DNA of 64,000 nucleotides from Siphonodentalium dalli. Lineage: Eukaryota; Mollusca; Scaphopoda; Gadilida; Siphonodentaliidae. The translations under genes and the position numbers were made by a program. Location of the stretch: the NCBI GenBank assembly GCA_032622095.1, contig CP136065.1, positions 60,385,094-60,449,093 on the forward strand, read 5' to 3'. Below the pieces are notes generated by a model. It was not told the origin of the DNA and did no database searches. It saw nothing but the letters and a program-made list of their open reading frames with translations. Below, piece by piece: positions 47,521 through 59,959 of this stretch; position 1 is the stretch's first letter, and every line of letters begins with the position of its first letter.

Positions 47521-47801
47521 TCCCGAATGGTCTTTGGCTCACCACTAATTCCAGGTCCTGCTCCTTTGGTGGCCGAGTTGAAGCGTACCAAATTATTTGC
47601 AGAAACAAATTAGTGACAAAGAATTTGATCCGCTTCAACTGTGGCGAATTTGTCGTCCACCTCAATATATATAGCTTATCACACATATATTTTTAGATCT
47701 CATGTTATACATATACTGTTTTAAAACTTTGACTCTGTTTTTATGGAAAAAATCATGTTAAAGTTATCCATCATCAAAATAAAAACAGAGTCCATTCGGG
47801 A
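47521..47801 (+). repeat. Nested hairpins at the retrotransposon 3' side
   Basis: An outer pair tcccgaatgg (47521-47530) and ccattcggga (47792-47801) encloses two hairpins: 47577-47639 (gttgaagc/gcttcaac, with inner caaatt/aatttg) and 47731-47792 with exact 14-bp arms gactctgtttttat. Their lengths (63 and 62 nt) are close to those of the two upstream hairpins. They may mark the element terminus. Confidence 0.75.
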
Positions 47802-47849
47802 ATCAATCTTGTCTAGAGTTTTACTATCTCCACCGGGGTCAGGTTCATA

Positions 47850-48872
47850 AATATCTGTATGTATGTACCAAAGTTCCAACCCCCAAAGTCGATAGCTTGA
47901 GCGGAAACGCCACTGTTAATCCCTAACATGCGGCCGGTTCCGTCACGCGTAATCAAAATCCAAAAAGGCACCGGTCGTACCCCCCATAGCTGCCTGACCA
48001 CGGAAAGGGACATCATACCATTCTGCATTCATGGGCGATCGGGCATGTCACTAGCTGTAGCGGAAGTGAATATATTAACCCATACTCTGCTGTCGAAATC
48101 GCTATGAATGTACGCAAAAACGCCGAAAATAACACCCGCCGACCGCACCTCCCCCATGGGTCCGAGCGAGATGAGGCATGCACCATTGTACAGAATCGAC
48201 CTGTATATATCAAAGTTCCAATCCCCAAGTCGAGAGTTGGAGCGAAAACGGCACCGTTAACCCCTAACTTGCGGCCGGTTCCGTCAGGTAAGCAAAATCC
48301 AAAAAGGCACCGACCGCACCAACCCTGGCTGCCTGACGACGGGAATGGACATCATATCATGCAGCGAATATCCTCTGCACCCATGGGCGGTCAGGCAACT
48401 AGGGAATTTGCACATGGCTGCAGTTGGGTATTCGCTGCATGATATGATGTCATTTCCGTGGTCAGGCAGCTAGGGGAGGTGTTGTCGGTGCCTTTTTGGA
48501 TTTTTCGTACCTGACGGAACCAGTCGCAAGTTAGCGATTAACAGTTCCATTTCCGTTCGAGCTATCGATTTGGGGATTGGAACTTTGATAGATATAGATC
48601 TATTCTGCACGATGATACATGCCCCATCTCGCTCGGTCTCCTGGTGGCGATACAGTCGGCGGGTGTTATTTTCTGCGTTTTTGCCTACATTCCACAGCAG
48701 CGTATGGGTTAATATATTCACGTGAGATACAGCTAGCGATTTGCCCGATCGCGCATGGCTGCAGAAGGGTATTCGTTGCATGATGTCCCTTTTCGTGGTC
48801 AGGCAGTTAGGGGAGGTGCGGCCGGTGCCTTTTTTGATTTTGCGTACCTGACGGAACCGGCCTCACGTTAAA
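47850..48872. mobile_element. Second foldback element with ~343-bp tandem units
   Basis: Forward units (agttccaa at 47871 and 48214, 343 apart) face inverted units (about 48440-48872). Shared blocks include gcggccggttccgtca, aaaatccaaaaaggcaccg, cccgccgac and the complement of each. The centre is an exact 20-bp arm pair, 48351-48370 with 48429-48448. It is GC-richer than its surroundings. Plus and minus frames here (48104-48442, 48470-48781) are related only because the DNA is inverted; neither has a domain. Confidence 0.8.
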
Positions 48873-48879
48873 GTCTATC

Positions 48880-50990
48880 CGAATCGGAATACAGAGAAAC
48901 GCCTTCTTTTAAGAATGACCCGTGGCTTCAACACTTTGGATAAGTGTCTATCATGTGGTGATGGTTCCGCCTTTACCAGAGATAAAGAGTACTTTCTTTG
49001 CAGTTCCACAGTTATATGTTACGTACAGTTGTACGTGACAGTCCACATGGTATGCCAAATGACTATACTTTAATAGCTTTATGCGATTTCGATTGGTCTC
49101 ATTTATTAGTCACCAAACCGCATACGCCCTTCAAAAATATATGTGGTACTACCATGCAGTTAATAGAAAACTCGAACCCGAGTATATGATGTGCTATGGT
49201 GCGTTCATTGTGTACTTAAGTACACCACGTTTATGTCAAAGTTATGACCTGGACATTTATACATACATTGTATATAGGCTTAAAAAAATTCCAAAACACA
49301 CATTCTTTAATTTCGGTTTTTAATAACTGGTGAGTGAAAGCGGTGAAAAAGAAAAGAAACACATTTACATTGATAAGGTACAAGCGAATGCGAGCATGTA
49401 TATATTCTCAAAAAATAAATGTGTTTCCCTTTTTGCTTATGACATTCGTAGTGGTAATACGAAATTCCAAATAAAATGACAAAATCTCCAACTGAACTTT
49501 TTAATAGGTGCCTTGTTTTGTTAAGACAAAAAGAGATTAGCAACAATAAACATGGACGCAATACGTTCGTCTGGTGAGTCAAAGAGGAAGCTTCCTACTG
49601 GAGTATAGTAATATTATTTGATGCTAAAAGACCACTAACTGTCTGATAGGTGAAGCACTATGAACGTACCCAGACCAGTCCTGACACCCGACTTCTGCCA
49701 CAAGCCCATTAAATAGTGTTAATCTTTCGCTTCCATTCTACAGAAATAACAGGCTCCTGTGTTTTTTCCATAGTGTGATTTCACTATAAACCGGTTTGTC
49801 TTATATTTTAACAACATGCTCTCTGCTTTTCTGGTCATGACCTTGTCCAGACATATTTTCTTATAAAAGAACGCAATGGAATGATACACTGCCTTCGACG
49901 AATACCGATCAGATAACCAAATGATACATTATACATTAGACCCAGCACTGGAAACCATATTATTATACGTATATTATGTAGTGATTAAAAGAATGTGTCG
50001 TGGGTTCAAGAGAAACGTATACAGATATCGCGACTGATGTTCTGGTTCGCAACGTTGACGTGAACATAATAGTGTTCACGGCTTATCTGTCGATGGCGAT
50101 AACTTCGTTTCCCTTGAGGTAAAGGAAGTATCTGTTGCAAAAGAAATACTTTAAACGCAAGCGTTTTGGGTTGACAGCTGCCTTCACCCTGTCAGATATG
50201 ATTGACTCAGACGCGCTATGTGAGATCAGATGGTTTGTGTTAAATTATAACAGGATCGCAATTTACTCTTTAAAGTGAGTTGAAACAAAGTTGCAGCGAA
50301 CAAACTTGCTCAACACTGGTATTTCAATAAATTATATGTCAAAATTTCCAGCACAAAACGGCATGCTTTTGTATAAATTAAACCAAGTGACTCTCGTTCT
50401 CATTCAATCCAAATTTACACACCACATGATAAATCAACGTATAAATTCCCTGCCTCTATAAGAAGCAGAACTGAGTCAAATTGAGATATGGTTACTCGTG
50501 GAGACGGCAAATATAAGCATTATAGGTTTACAGCCGAATCCACTTCCTCATCCTACACAATGTACACTATATTATTATGCTATTGTGTCATATATATATA
50601 CATATCCACCATTCCAAGAAAAACAGTCGATATGCATGCAAGGTGCCTCCTCGGTCTGACAGTATTTATTCCAGAAATCACACTCCCAGTCTAAAATTTA
50701 AACTAATATTAACCTACTGTGTACGCACATGCACCTTGGTTTGTGACTCGGGTACATCCTACCTGTATTTCAACTACTTGGTTATGGTTTTGATTGCAAC
50801 ATGTTGTACTGCATATTTCACTGACACTGAGTGACCGACTTGAGACTTTGAACTCGTCAGTGACAGATCACACTCATGTCAGACTCAGTCTGAACCAGCA
50901 AGCTCAATGACATATTAAACCTGGAGTGGAGAATTTCTTAATTTACTACTAAATTACTAATTAATTTTATTAATTTATTACTGATAGGGT
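48880..50990. other. No gene recognised
   Basis: AT-rich with frames under 95 codons and no domains. Confidence 0.35.
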
Positions 50991-50995
50991 GATAT

Positions 50996-51060
50996 ATCAT
51001 GCCATGAATCTCTACTCTCTGGCTAACGCCCAGAGGCAGAGTAGAGATTCATGGCATGAT
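50996..51060. repeat. 65-nt palindrome: fused MITE ends
   Basis: The arms atgccatgaatctctactct and its complement match the terminal repeats of the 26626-27151 element, including ggctaacg in the loop. The interior of the element is gone. Confidence 0.85.
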
Positions 51061-51681
51061 GTAATACTGTGATACTGATAGTCATCTATTATATATATAT
51101 TATTATTTTTCCATAAAAATTAGTTCAGTATTTAACTGACACGAACCAAGTCGTTTGTAGTTTGAAATAGGCAGTGCTTGATGAATCTGATTCAAATAAA
51201 CAGTGAATGTCAACTTCGTTGAACCCGAAGCTGTCAAATTCGCGATGTCAAATTGTCATTTAATATTAAAATTAAACACAAAATATTGCGAATTTAAGAC
51301 ATTATTTCATAAAACTACACACCATTATGAAACCAACCAGTAATGTAATCAAATATGTCTTCGGCTTGAAGTTAAACTAATTACTTTTACCGATTATTTA
51401 GAAAGTTAATCACATCAATGTTTACGTTGTCAATGTCAAAAGGCTGAAAACGAAAGACGAAAATCCCATCAGAAATATGGCGGCCAAATTACAGCTTCTG
51501 ATTGGAGTAGACCTTCCCTCTTTCTGTGTTCCCTGGTAGAACGCATACAAAAACATAATATATGAGAAACTGACACAAAGCGTTGCATTTTGACTGTTAC
51601 ATGTACGAACATATGCTAGTTTATTTAAAAAACAAGTTGATACATTTTGTTCCGAAATACTCAGTAATTGTCTATAACAAT

Positions 51682-51765
51682 CTGACCAAAGTTGCCAGTC
51701 GGAGGTTAGTGGAACACACCAGTTCATACATCTGGGAGAATCCTTCGACTGACAACTTTGGTCAG
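51682..51765. repeat. 84-nt imperfect hairpin
   Basis: Arms ctgaccaaagttgccagtc and gactgacaactttggtcag pair with one mismatch around a loop of about 45 bases. Confidence 0.8.
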
Positions 51766-51769
51766 AATG

Positions 51770-54700
51770 TTAGCGCAAACAACTGTGAGTTGGGACACAA
51801 ATGAGGTATCAACTGGTTTGAAAAATAGTATAACATAGGCTCGTATATAGCTGCCACAATACTATATATGTACTATGATATATCATAGTTTATTACCGTT
51901 TCCCTTGTTTCTAGTCGCATTTGCGATCGCCTCGGCCATTTTGAATGCGTGATATACTCATGATCTCGAAACCACGCGATTCCCCACCGTGACATTGTTC
52001 ATAAAATATGCATTTTTTATAATTCCATGTATATATTTAAGTTATCAACCTAGTGTTATCGCAGAGAAGCCTGACAAAAATAAGAAATTACATGTATCAT
52101 GTAAAACGTGAGGACTAAAGAGCGATGTAATTAATCCCCATTACTCCTCATAAAGATACACATGAAGAAATTCAGACCACACGGTCGAACCAGTATACAA
52201 TACATTTGAATGGCTATCGAGCATGTAAAAAGTAGCAGACGAGAACCGAGACAGGCATAATTGAGTCATGTGAACAAGGTAGTAGAATAGGGTCAAAACC
52301 GAAAATGAGACCAAAGATTTCTGGAAGTATTACCACAAGAGATAACATCGAAATAACATGTCTGAAGGCAGTGAAGGCAAATGTAAGTCTCTCCAATGAC
52401 ACAGACAGAAAGGCTGAAAATCACACATAGTTCCGGTAGGGCTTCACTATAAGGAGTCACGTAATTCATGTCAAGCGCATAATAAAAACCAAACAGATCG
52501 GTAAATGCCTTAAATACATTAACTTTTAAAGAGCGGTACTTGGTAGTATATTTATGATATTTGGTAAGCATAAAGGGCGTATGTTTTTCTTATGCAAACG
52601 AAACATTAAACACCCCTTGGTAAGTTCAATGACTTCGCAATGTTCTTTCAGATCATATACAGGCTATATAATTATACTGACAATTCGTATATTTATCGAC
52701 CTATCTTATTCCTTCTTCCAACTAATGTAGCCATAATTTGGAGGCTCAGAAGAGACATGTCTGTTTAATCTCTTCGGTCCGAATTCAGAAGAGGAAAATG
52801 ATCGTGCGCGGTCGAGCAATTTAGCCGTCGCTATCATAATTCCTCAAGAGGTTCCTGAAATCAATTGAGCACAGCGGCGGTATCGGTGTTTGGTTATCAC
52901 GAAAAGCATAATATATCAAAACGGACAACACTATCTATAACAAAGAGGCAGGGAACACGCACATTGTAGGTGAAACCCTCGCGCATAGAGTATTGTAAAG
53001 GGAAACCAGACAGACATTAGCCAGATCATCACCAGCCCCGTAAATTATTCGGGATAGTATAGTCCAGTTTATATTGCCGAAGACAAACAGACAATAGCTT
53101 TGTTCTGATGAATTATGGAGACCAAGGGAATTATAAGTTGCTGTCATATATTCGTTCATAACCGATCTGATCTCACTCTCCAAACATTAGGTGGTCATTA
53201 TTCATGGCAGATTGCAGCTATATTGTGTTAAGTAGTACAGTGACCTCGTGCATACTGTGGTAACGGTGGTAAGACAATAGAGATAACGATGATCGTCTAC
53301 CTAGCTTCCGTAATAACTCTCATTGATAAGTAGAATGAATGAGTGGGTTGTTAATTATTAAACTTTTATATTAGACACCTTAGACACAATGAACTACTAC
53401 TGATATGATTTACGAGTAGTGAACTATATCACTAGAATTTGCGTTCTTTCTATCAATTGTCGTTTTGCATTATCCGTAATTACGATTAAATGAAAATGAA
53501 ACACGAGAATAAATGCGAAACACAAAACGCTAAGCGTGAGGACGGATAGACACTCTGTTCATAGCAAGTCAAGATCTGTCGCCAGCTATGAAGTCACGAT
53601 TTTCTCACAAATTAAAGCCCATGCAGATCCTTTGTTCTACCCCGACGTTCTATTTTCCGAAGGGGCACTTTATACCATGCTTTATACACAAGTCGACTTT
53701 CGTAATCTAGAAAGTTCATGTCTCCCAACTTATGCACAATGGACGCGACTGGACATTAGGAAACTACAAGATCTCGCTCTTCGGGCTCGATCTTCTATTA
53801 TCCGAATCCACGGTCTCTCGTCCATTAACCCTGACCGAAGTGGTAGTCGTCATATCTGTTTTTTTTAATGAACCGTCCGAAAATATTACGACTATATATA
53901 CCATTCGTAATTTGTATTAGTTGTAGTTCAATATGCGAAAAGTGTCGATTAATGAATGAAATGGCTTGAATATGAATTTTCATCGTGCATCCTCATGCTT
54001 TGAGGGCCGAGTTATTTTCTTTTGTCCCGGGACAGGTTTTTGCATCACAGCTATAATCTTGAATATTTTGAGTAACCGTTTAGTCAACAAAGCCCTCACG
54101 TAATGACAAAAATGTTATAATTTGGATTTTTCGCCTCACTGATAATGTGAATGATTTTTTTTCTGCAAATATTATATGTGGCAGCGAAGATAAAACCACT
54201 GGTGCCTTTTTGTTGCACTTCTCTGCATCGCAGTAGTACATTGGCCTTTCCTCAAAGGGGACGGTAAATATCGATAAAAAGAACCGGTGCTAAACAATTC
54301 AGTCAGCTTTGAGAACATGGTAATTAAATTGAATTGTTTGCAGCCATCTGAGAAATCACATTGCGTGTTAAGACGCACAACGCATTATATAGCTAATTCT
54401 AACCACAGGTCCCCTGGTGTGATACCCCCACTACGAGTATGTATTACTATATATACTAGAAGCGGTGGTATCGCACCATGGGACATATGAGTCTAACATC
54501 CGACGCACCATTGCATATCAAATTAAAATATGCACCATTGCACAGCCTATTGCTACAGTAACATGATATGGCATCACGACTTTGGATGAATAAAATAAGG
54601 CGAATTTCAACCTTTCACAGTCACCAATATGATACGAACATGCAACAACAAAGTATGGTACGCACATGGATGACATGATCTGTGTGTATCGACCTATTAT

Positions 54701-54930
54701 GATTATTGGAACGTGATAAAACATGTAATTATCTGCATGGTTATAAATGCGATGCGTGAAGTTTATTTGGCTGACGCCGGTTGATTATGATACATATAAA
54801 CTTCAACACATTGGCGCTGAGCAACTAACGATAATTTTCTATTCAAAGTCTCTATGAGAACCACATTCGAGCCTCGAAAACAATTGCTCTGGTGTTCTTG
54901 ATTTCATTAGAAACACCGATATATTCACCA
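51770..54930. other. No gene recognised
   Basis: Frames up to 110 codons (53536-53868) have no domain, and splice logic is absent. Confidence 0.35.
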
Positions 54931-54936
54931 TACTTA

Positions 54937-55026
54937 GAGAGGGAGGAGGGAGGGGAGAGAGGGAGAGAAAGAGAGTGAGTGAGAGAGAGAGAGAGGGAGA
55001 GAGAGAGAGAGCGAGCGAGAGAGAGC
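54937..55026 (+). repeat. GA-rich purine tract
   Basis: About 90 bases of near-pure purine on the plus strand (gagagagagagagggagag). Such tracts can form triplexes or act as GAGA-type promoter elements; nothing here proves either. Confidence 0.9.
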
Positions 55027-55192
55027 CATATAGCGGTGTAATATTAGCGATCGGTGGAATCGTATTCGTGTCCTTAAAGTGGATATGTCATAATTTGGCT
55101 ATGTTATAACTATCCGCCGAATTCTATAACGGCAGTCGGCTTATATCTATAAATAGAAACATTACCTCGCATTCCTGCGACAGTATTATTGC

Positions 55193-55474
55193 ATGGCTGG
55201 AGAAGCCTATAGATCCTATAGCACTGCAGATATAGAACCTGTTGATTCATCTACTATATCTCTAAATGGAAGAAGAAAGCGATGGGCAAAAAAGTGTTTG
55301 GCTCGTCATTCCAGCATGATCCTATCGTTGCAAGTTCACGAAGTGCAAGAATATGTGCAAGGAGGAGTGGGGAAAAGAGGGCCTTGTCGGTGTTTGACTT
55401 GCGGCGCTTTTTGCAGCCAATTTTGCAAATGCGCTGTGTATATTGTGAGCGGTCAAATCCAAATTGGGCCTTAG
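55193..55474 (+). CDS. Hypothetical 93-codon ORF with TATA-like element
   Basis: The frame starts MAGEAYRSYSTADIEPVDSS and has a basic cluster GRRKRWAKK near residue 27 and Cys-rich end (CRCLTCGAFCSQFC). A tataaata box lies at 55148-55155, 38 bases before the ATG, and a GA tract at 54937-55026. The family is not recognised. It could be a first exon, a decayed transposon piece or chance. It lies inside the presumed receptor intron in the same orientation. Confidence 0.25.
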   Translation: MAGEAYRSYSTADIEPVDSSTISLNGRRKRWAKKCLARHSSMILSLQVHEVQEYVQGGVGKRGPCRCLTCGAFCSQFCKCAVYIVSGQIQIGP

Positions 55475-55509
55475 TTTTCGAGATACCCCAGCATGTACAT
55501 TGGTAGAAA

Positions 55510-57830
55510 AATGTGTATCCAACGTTTTATGGAAGGTAAATCTATATATCATTCACGAAAATGATTCGTGGCCTTATCTGAATTGGCGGAAGCTATGTGT
55601 GGTAAGACTATTTGTGAGTTTTAGCAAATAACAGAATCATGACTATTCAGACAAACTGTCACTCGTCAACTCGGCACAAAAAATAGATCGTTGGACGTAG
55701 CACCCATATGTTATCGTTTGGGGGGTGGAGCATTTCCTACCTAAAAATGTAAACCTTATTACAATAAATATACCCACAAATGTTGAGATAATAGGCAAAA
55801 ATATAACCGGCCTCCCCAGTGCCATACAATTCAAAATAAAGCCATCACTGGCAATAGGAACCAATAATGGTGAATAATGCGACGTATTTGGTTTTATTTA
55901 ATATCAATCACACATAAGAAGTGTCAGATGCGAATTTCCATCCATATGCACTGTTATAATTAAGAGTATCAAAATCCAAGATGGCATCCAACATGATGGC
56001 CGATTTTAATTTTAACACTTACTGAACTGCCATACGAAAATCAAGAAAACGGTATATCGCAGTGGTATATTTTATATTATTGTTATGACTACATAAATAA
56101 CATTTCATCAAACTGTAGTTTCATCATTAATCCATTTATCAATTGATGAGATAAAAGGTAAAAACTTAACCCTCCCCAATGTCATAAAATTCGAAATTAA
56201 TCCCATCGCCGGGAATCGGAACCAACGAATACGGAAGCCAGACAGAATACGTCTCATATATGGTATACAGTTTGCATCGATGTGTTGATTGTGTGCATAT
56301 ATTAGTAAACCGTAATGTGTTGCGTTTTCTTGGTGACGGATACCGAAAATGCCAAGAAAAATACAATTGCAGATGAATCTTTATCATATTTCAAATTGAC
56401 TTTCTTGTACACTCGATATGCGTGGTGTGGATGACTAATATAGTGTCTCTCGATCTCGCGGCATGTGGTCTGGTAATATCCTATATCATGTTCTAAATGT
56501 CCCACCCCCATTTATGACACATGTGACACGAATATGGTGTGTGTTCTATTCATACAAGGTTAGCGCTGCAAGAAATTTGCACTTATATGGACTTTGTTTC
56601 AAATATATGGAGAAAGAGAAACCAACAAACGTAACACAGGTTGCAATGTGACAATCTTCACTGGAAACATGCACGTTGGTGGTGCATTTATAATAATTGT
56701 CGTTCGATTGCATTCATAAGCACGGCAATTTATAAGCAAACTATAGTATTTCACCGGAAAGCTATATATGCTTTGCCAATGATTCTTTATGACAGGTGGC
56801 TTTGAATTAGAAACAATTTATAAATAACGACAAACAGTAAGATAGTAGCAAATATATAAATACAACAGAAAGGATGACAGGCCTGGTTCTATATTTGCAA
56901 CAAACACTAGCCATCAGTCTTGAACTATATAAAATGTAGTGTTTATAGGGTTTGGTTTATGGCGCACTAGCCATATCATGGCATTGTATGTTTAATGGAG
57001 AAGGACATGCAGCGCAGAGTATTAATCTGGTCGCGAAATAAATTTACTACACACAGCACAGAAACCACACACCGCGACTTGCCCAAATATTCGAAAGTTA
57101 TTTTCACTTAAAATCACACATCAGTTCCGATCGGTATTCACAATTTTCGTTAATTTGGTGTCCGTATGGAGCTACAAGTCACTCAGAGTAAGTCAGCGTG
57201 GTGCAACTAAACACTTTTATAAATGCCATGATATTGTGAGTAATTTGTGTTTGTCCAGAAAACATGGAAGTGTCATATTTAAGTGTCACATTGCTGAAAT
57301 TGCATAGTTCCACATAGTATGAATCTTAATCAATGAAAATTGGTTAATTAGAAATGAATTTAAGATATGCCCTTGTCTCTGTATAGTGTATGGTCAACAT
57401 GTCGTCATCGGAGCCATTGATGACATTTAGTCACTGAGCGCTAATTGATTGATTCACCATCAGAGCCCATGCAATCGGCAAACCTCGGTGATTTCCGTAT
57501 ACGCAAATATACTATTTCTGCAAGAACGATAATCCGAGAAGTTGCGATTGTATCAGAGCCATGTAATACTTGTGAATGAATACCTGCCCGCGAAGAGAGG
57601 CAAATGCTGCTCACCAATTTTAGATTAATGTATGACGCTATGCTACTCCATTCCAAATATTAGAATTAAAAAGCCAAATTAATATGTGATATATACAATC
57701 AACTATCAGAGCAAACAAGGTGAAACCATTGGAACAGTTACTGAAGACTTCTAAATTGTGAGATTGATTCTTTTTACCATCAACTACAATCCTTAGTGGC
57801 CCATCTGTGCGGAAGTTTGTGACCGTGTGG
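55510..57830. other. No gene recognised
   Basis: Short frames only. Two blocks (55795-55870 and 56150-56230) are similar to one another: both give a run like gcaataggaaccaa / gggaatcggaaccaa after a cataaaattcgaaat-type phrase, suggesting an old local duplication. Confidence 0.35.
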
Positions 57831-58546
57831 TGGTTAAGGGGAAACGCACGGTTGCATAAATCCAGCCCAAAATGGTAAGATATTTTCAACAAAGAATTTC
57901 TCTGGATCTATCTGGCGAAAATATTGAATTTCACTTATCATCATCTTCATTGTATATATAATCTGAGAAATTATTAAGAGACGATAAAAACAATGGATTT
58001 TAATACATTTGAGAGGTTGGAAATATAATTTTTGTTTTTGTCCATTTGGGTACCAAGAACTGCTCGAATAATAGTAATTTCAGTGAAATTATTTCACACA
58101 ACATAGCTTAATATTGCATTGGCTCTATGCAAGGAGTCTTCATTTGTATCATAATGTTGAGTTAGATTTTAATAACATAATATAGAATCATACACCCATA
58201 TATTATAATGAAGAATAAAGCAGTCACAAGTACTACAGCCCAATGGGAACAACTGTGGTCCCATCAAGCAGGGAGCGGTCAACTGGAATTAGGCCGCAGT
58301 GTTAAGAGATATGGTGGTCAGCTTTAATTTAGTTATCAACACATGAACCAGCCCTTATCTCTGAACAATGTTTCATTTATCAACATTCGTGACATGAACA
58401 TTCTCGAATATAGAAAATTCTTTATGGGTAGTTGCCTTTCTAATTGTAAATAATTATTAAATGTCACGAATCAAGAAAAATTAAGTCTCCTCTCGTCATT
58501 CTCACGATCTTCAGATATGTCTATGTTCCAGATGGTATACGATTCG

Positions 58547-58741
58547 GGAATGCGGGACCACACTCACAAATTACACCCCAATAGATGCAACAAAGACACC
58601 CATTTGCACTTCTTTGCAGACTGAGTGGTGCTTCATTGGAGCGATTTATCACAGTTCGTGGTAGATTCGGAAGACCTGAAAACCTTCAAAGAAAGACTTG
58701 ATTCGGAACTTTGGAACATCAGATATCATTTCGACGAGTAA
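58547..58741 (+). pseudogene. LINE ORF2 3'-end fragment
   Basis: Reads VVDSEDLKTFKERLDSEL before a stop near 58741, preceded by a frame containing HLHFFAD and a W. The F-K-x-R-L-D run close to the stop is the usual ending of many non-LTR ORF2 proteins. At least one in-frame stop interrupts the upstream part. It was inserted into the TTAA element, since copy A lacks it. Confidence 0.5.
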
Positions 58742-59122
58742 CAACCTAATACCGCGTACATACATAAACTGTGAACAGACAGCTTGCAACGCGTGAAAAC
58801 TTCAAATTATATTTCATATTACGTAACTTGGGCTAAAATTTATTGCGACTTGTTGCCGACATATTTGTGTTATGTTATGATATCATGCTGTCTAACAAAA
58901 CTCAGACCGTGTTTCATTTCAATCAATATATAGATGAAAGTAATGAGACGGAGTCTGGATATATATCAGACTGGATATCATGGATATATGAACTGTACTT
59001 TTGAAAACAATCTATTTTACAGAGGTTCTTGGAACCGGAAAACAGTGAAATTTTAAATATTTGTCATAAAAGTGAAGTAAATGATGTTATACTATCCAAT
59101 GGGTCGATAGTTCTTACATATT

Positions 59123-59832
59123 GGCTGCGGACACCCGTATTACAGTAGCGATGCCATATAGTAGGTGTGACAATTTATTATGGTGGAGTTTGGTGACAAT
59201 TGATCGTCATAATTATGTGCCATATTATAGCTCGCCATGTTGCCCGCTGAGTTTCCGCACAATGAGTCGACTCGACCAATTAACCCATTGCGTTTCACCA
59301 AGGTTGATCTCTACTCATTACGTTTTGCTACATTGTATTATCTACGATATAATATAATTGCACGATCGATCGTCCAGAATTGTGTTTGACCATGGCAATC
59401 CCTCATTCACTTACATATCATGCACGTAGTATTTTATTGACATGATCTCACTGCATGTTTATCTACTTATATTAATTTCATGCGTATTAAGACAGTTCCC
59501 CAATTGCATTTTTAATTTTGCGACGTTTAGTTCTACGCATAATTCCGCTAACATTATCATGTGGGCCGATGAAGCTGTGTCGGAATTGTTGGGAGAAATG
59601 TAGCTGAGAGAAAGTATCTGGAATAAACAAAGCGAACAATATATACAAGGACCAAAACAAGAAAAAGGCTGATCATAACGAACTTTGGAAGACTCATTGT
59701 GCGAATATGCAGCGGGCGACATGGTCAGCTATATGGCATATTAATTGTGACGACCAATTGTCACCAAACTCCACCATAATAAATTGTCACACCTACTATG
59801 CCATCGCTACTGTGATACGTGTGTCCGCAGCC
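59123..59832. mobile_element. Nested MITE with ~90-bp terminal inverted repeats
   Basis: Begins ggctgcggacacccgtatta and ends with its near-complement gtgtccgcagcc. The repeats continue through gtaggtgtgacaatttatta and ggtggagtttggtgacaatt. Comparison with copy A of the host element shows the empty site and a 3-bp duplication ATT (59120-59122, 59833-59835), compatible with Harbinger-type elements. The interior is AT-rich and non-coding. Confidence 0.85.
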
Positions 59833-59959
59833 ATTGTGTCACAATAATCGCTTATAACAAATTTCCGAAAGAAATTCCTGACAGATTTTTAGCAAATACA
59901 TTTAGACATATACTAGGAAATTTAGGCAAAACATGCATCTGACACTTAAGTCATCATCT

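Larger units (their letters stand above)
41104..47801 (+). mobile_element. Ngaro/DIRS-type tyrosine-recombinase retrotransposon
   Basis: Gene order on the plus strand: SGNH hydrolase, 1.1-kb spacer, Gag, RT-RNase H, tyrosine recombinase, then about 0.7 kb of hairpins. An RT plus a tyrosine recombinase in place of a DDE integrase defines the YR retrotransposons. The lack of a methyltransferase domain between RNase H and recombinase points to the Ngaro group rather than classic DIRS1, and Ngaro elements are known to carry SGNH-type hydrolase ORFs. Gag and recombinase each contain a frame break, so this copy is probably inactive. Split direct repeats (A1-B1-A2-B2) could not be identified by eye, so the outer limits are approximate. 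Confidence 0.85.
57834..59949. mobile_element. TTAA-flanked non-autonomous element, copy B
   Basis: TTAA at 57834-57837 and 59946-59949. It aligns with 2660-3607: shared phrases include caacaaagaatttctctgga, atggattttaatacatttga and taatgaagaataaagcagtc. It is 2.1 kb rather than 0.95 kb because of two insertions absent from copy A: a LINE-tail segment (about 58510-58968) and a MITE (59123-59832). Confidence 0.8.

Noticed and set aside
48104-48781. Two 'related' proteins on opposite strands
   Set aside because: The similarity follows from inverted DNA units of a foldback element; neither frame has a domain or proper start context.
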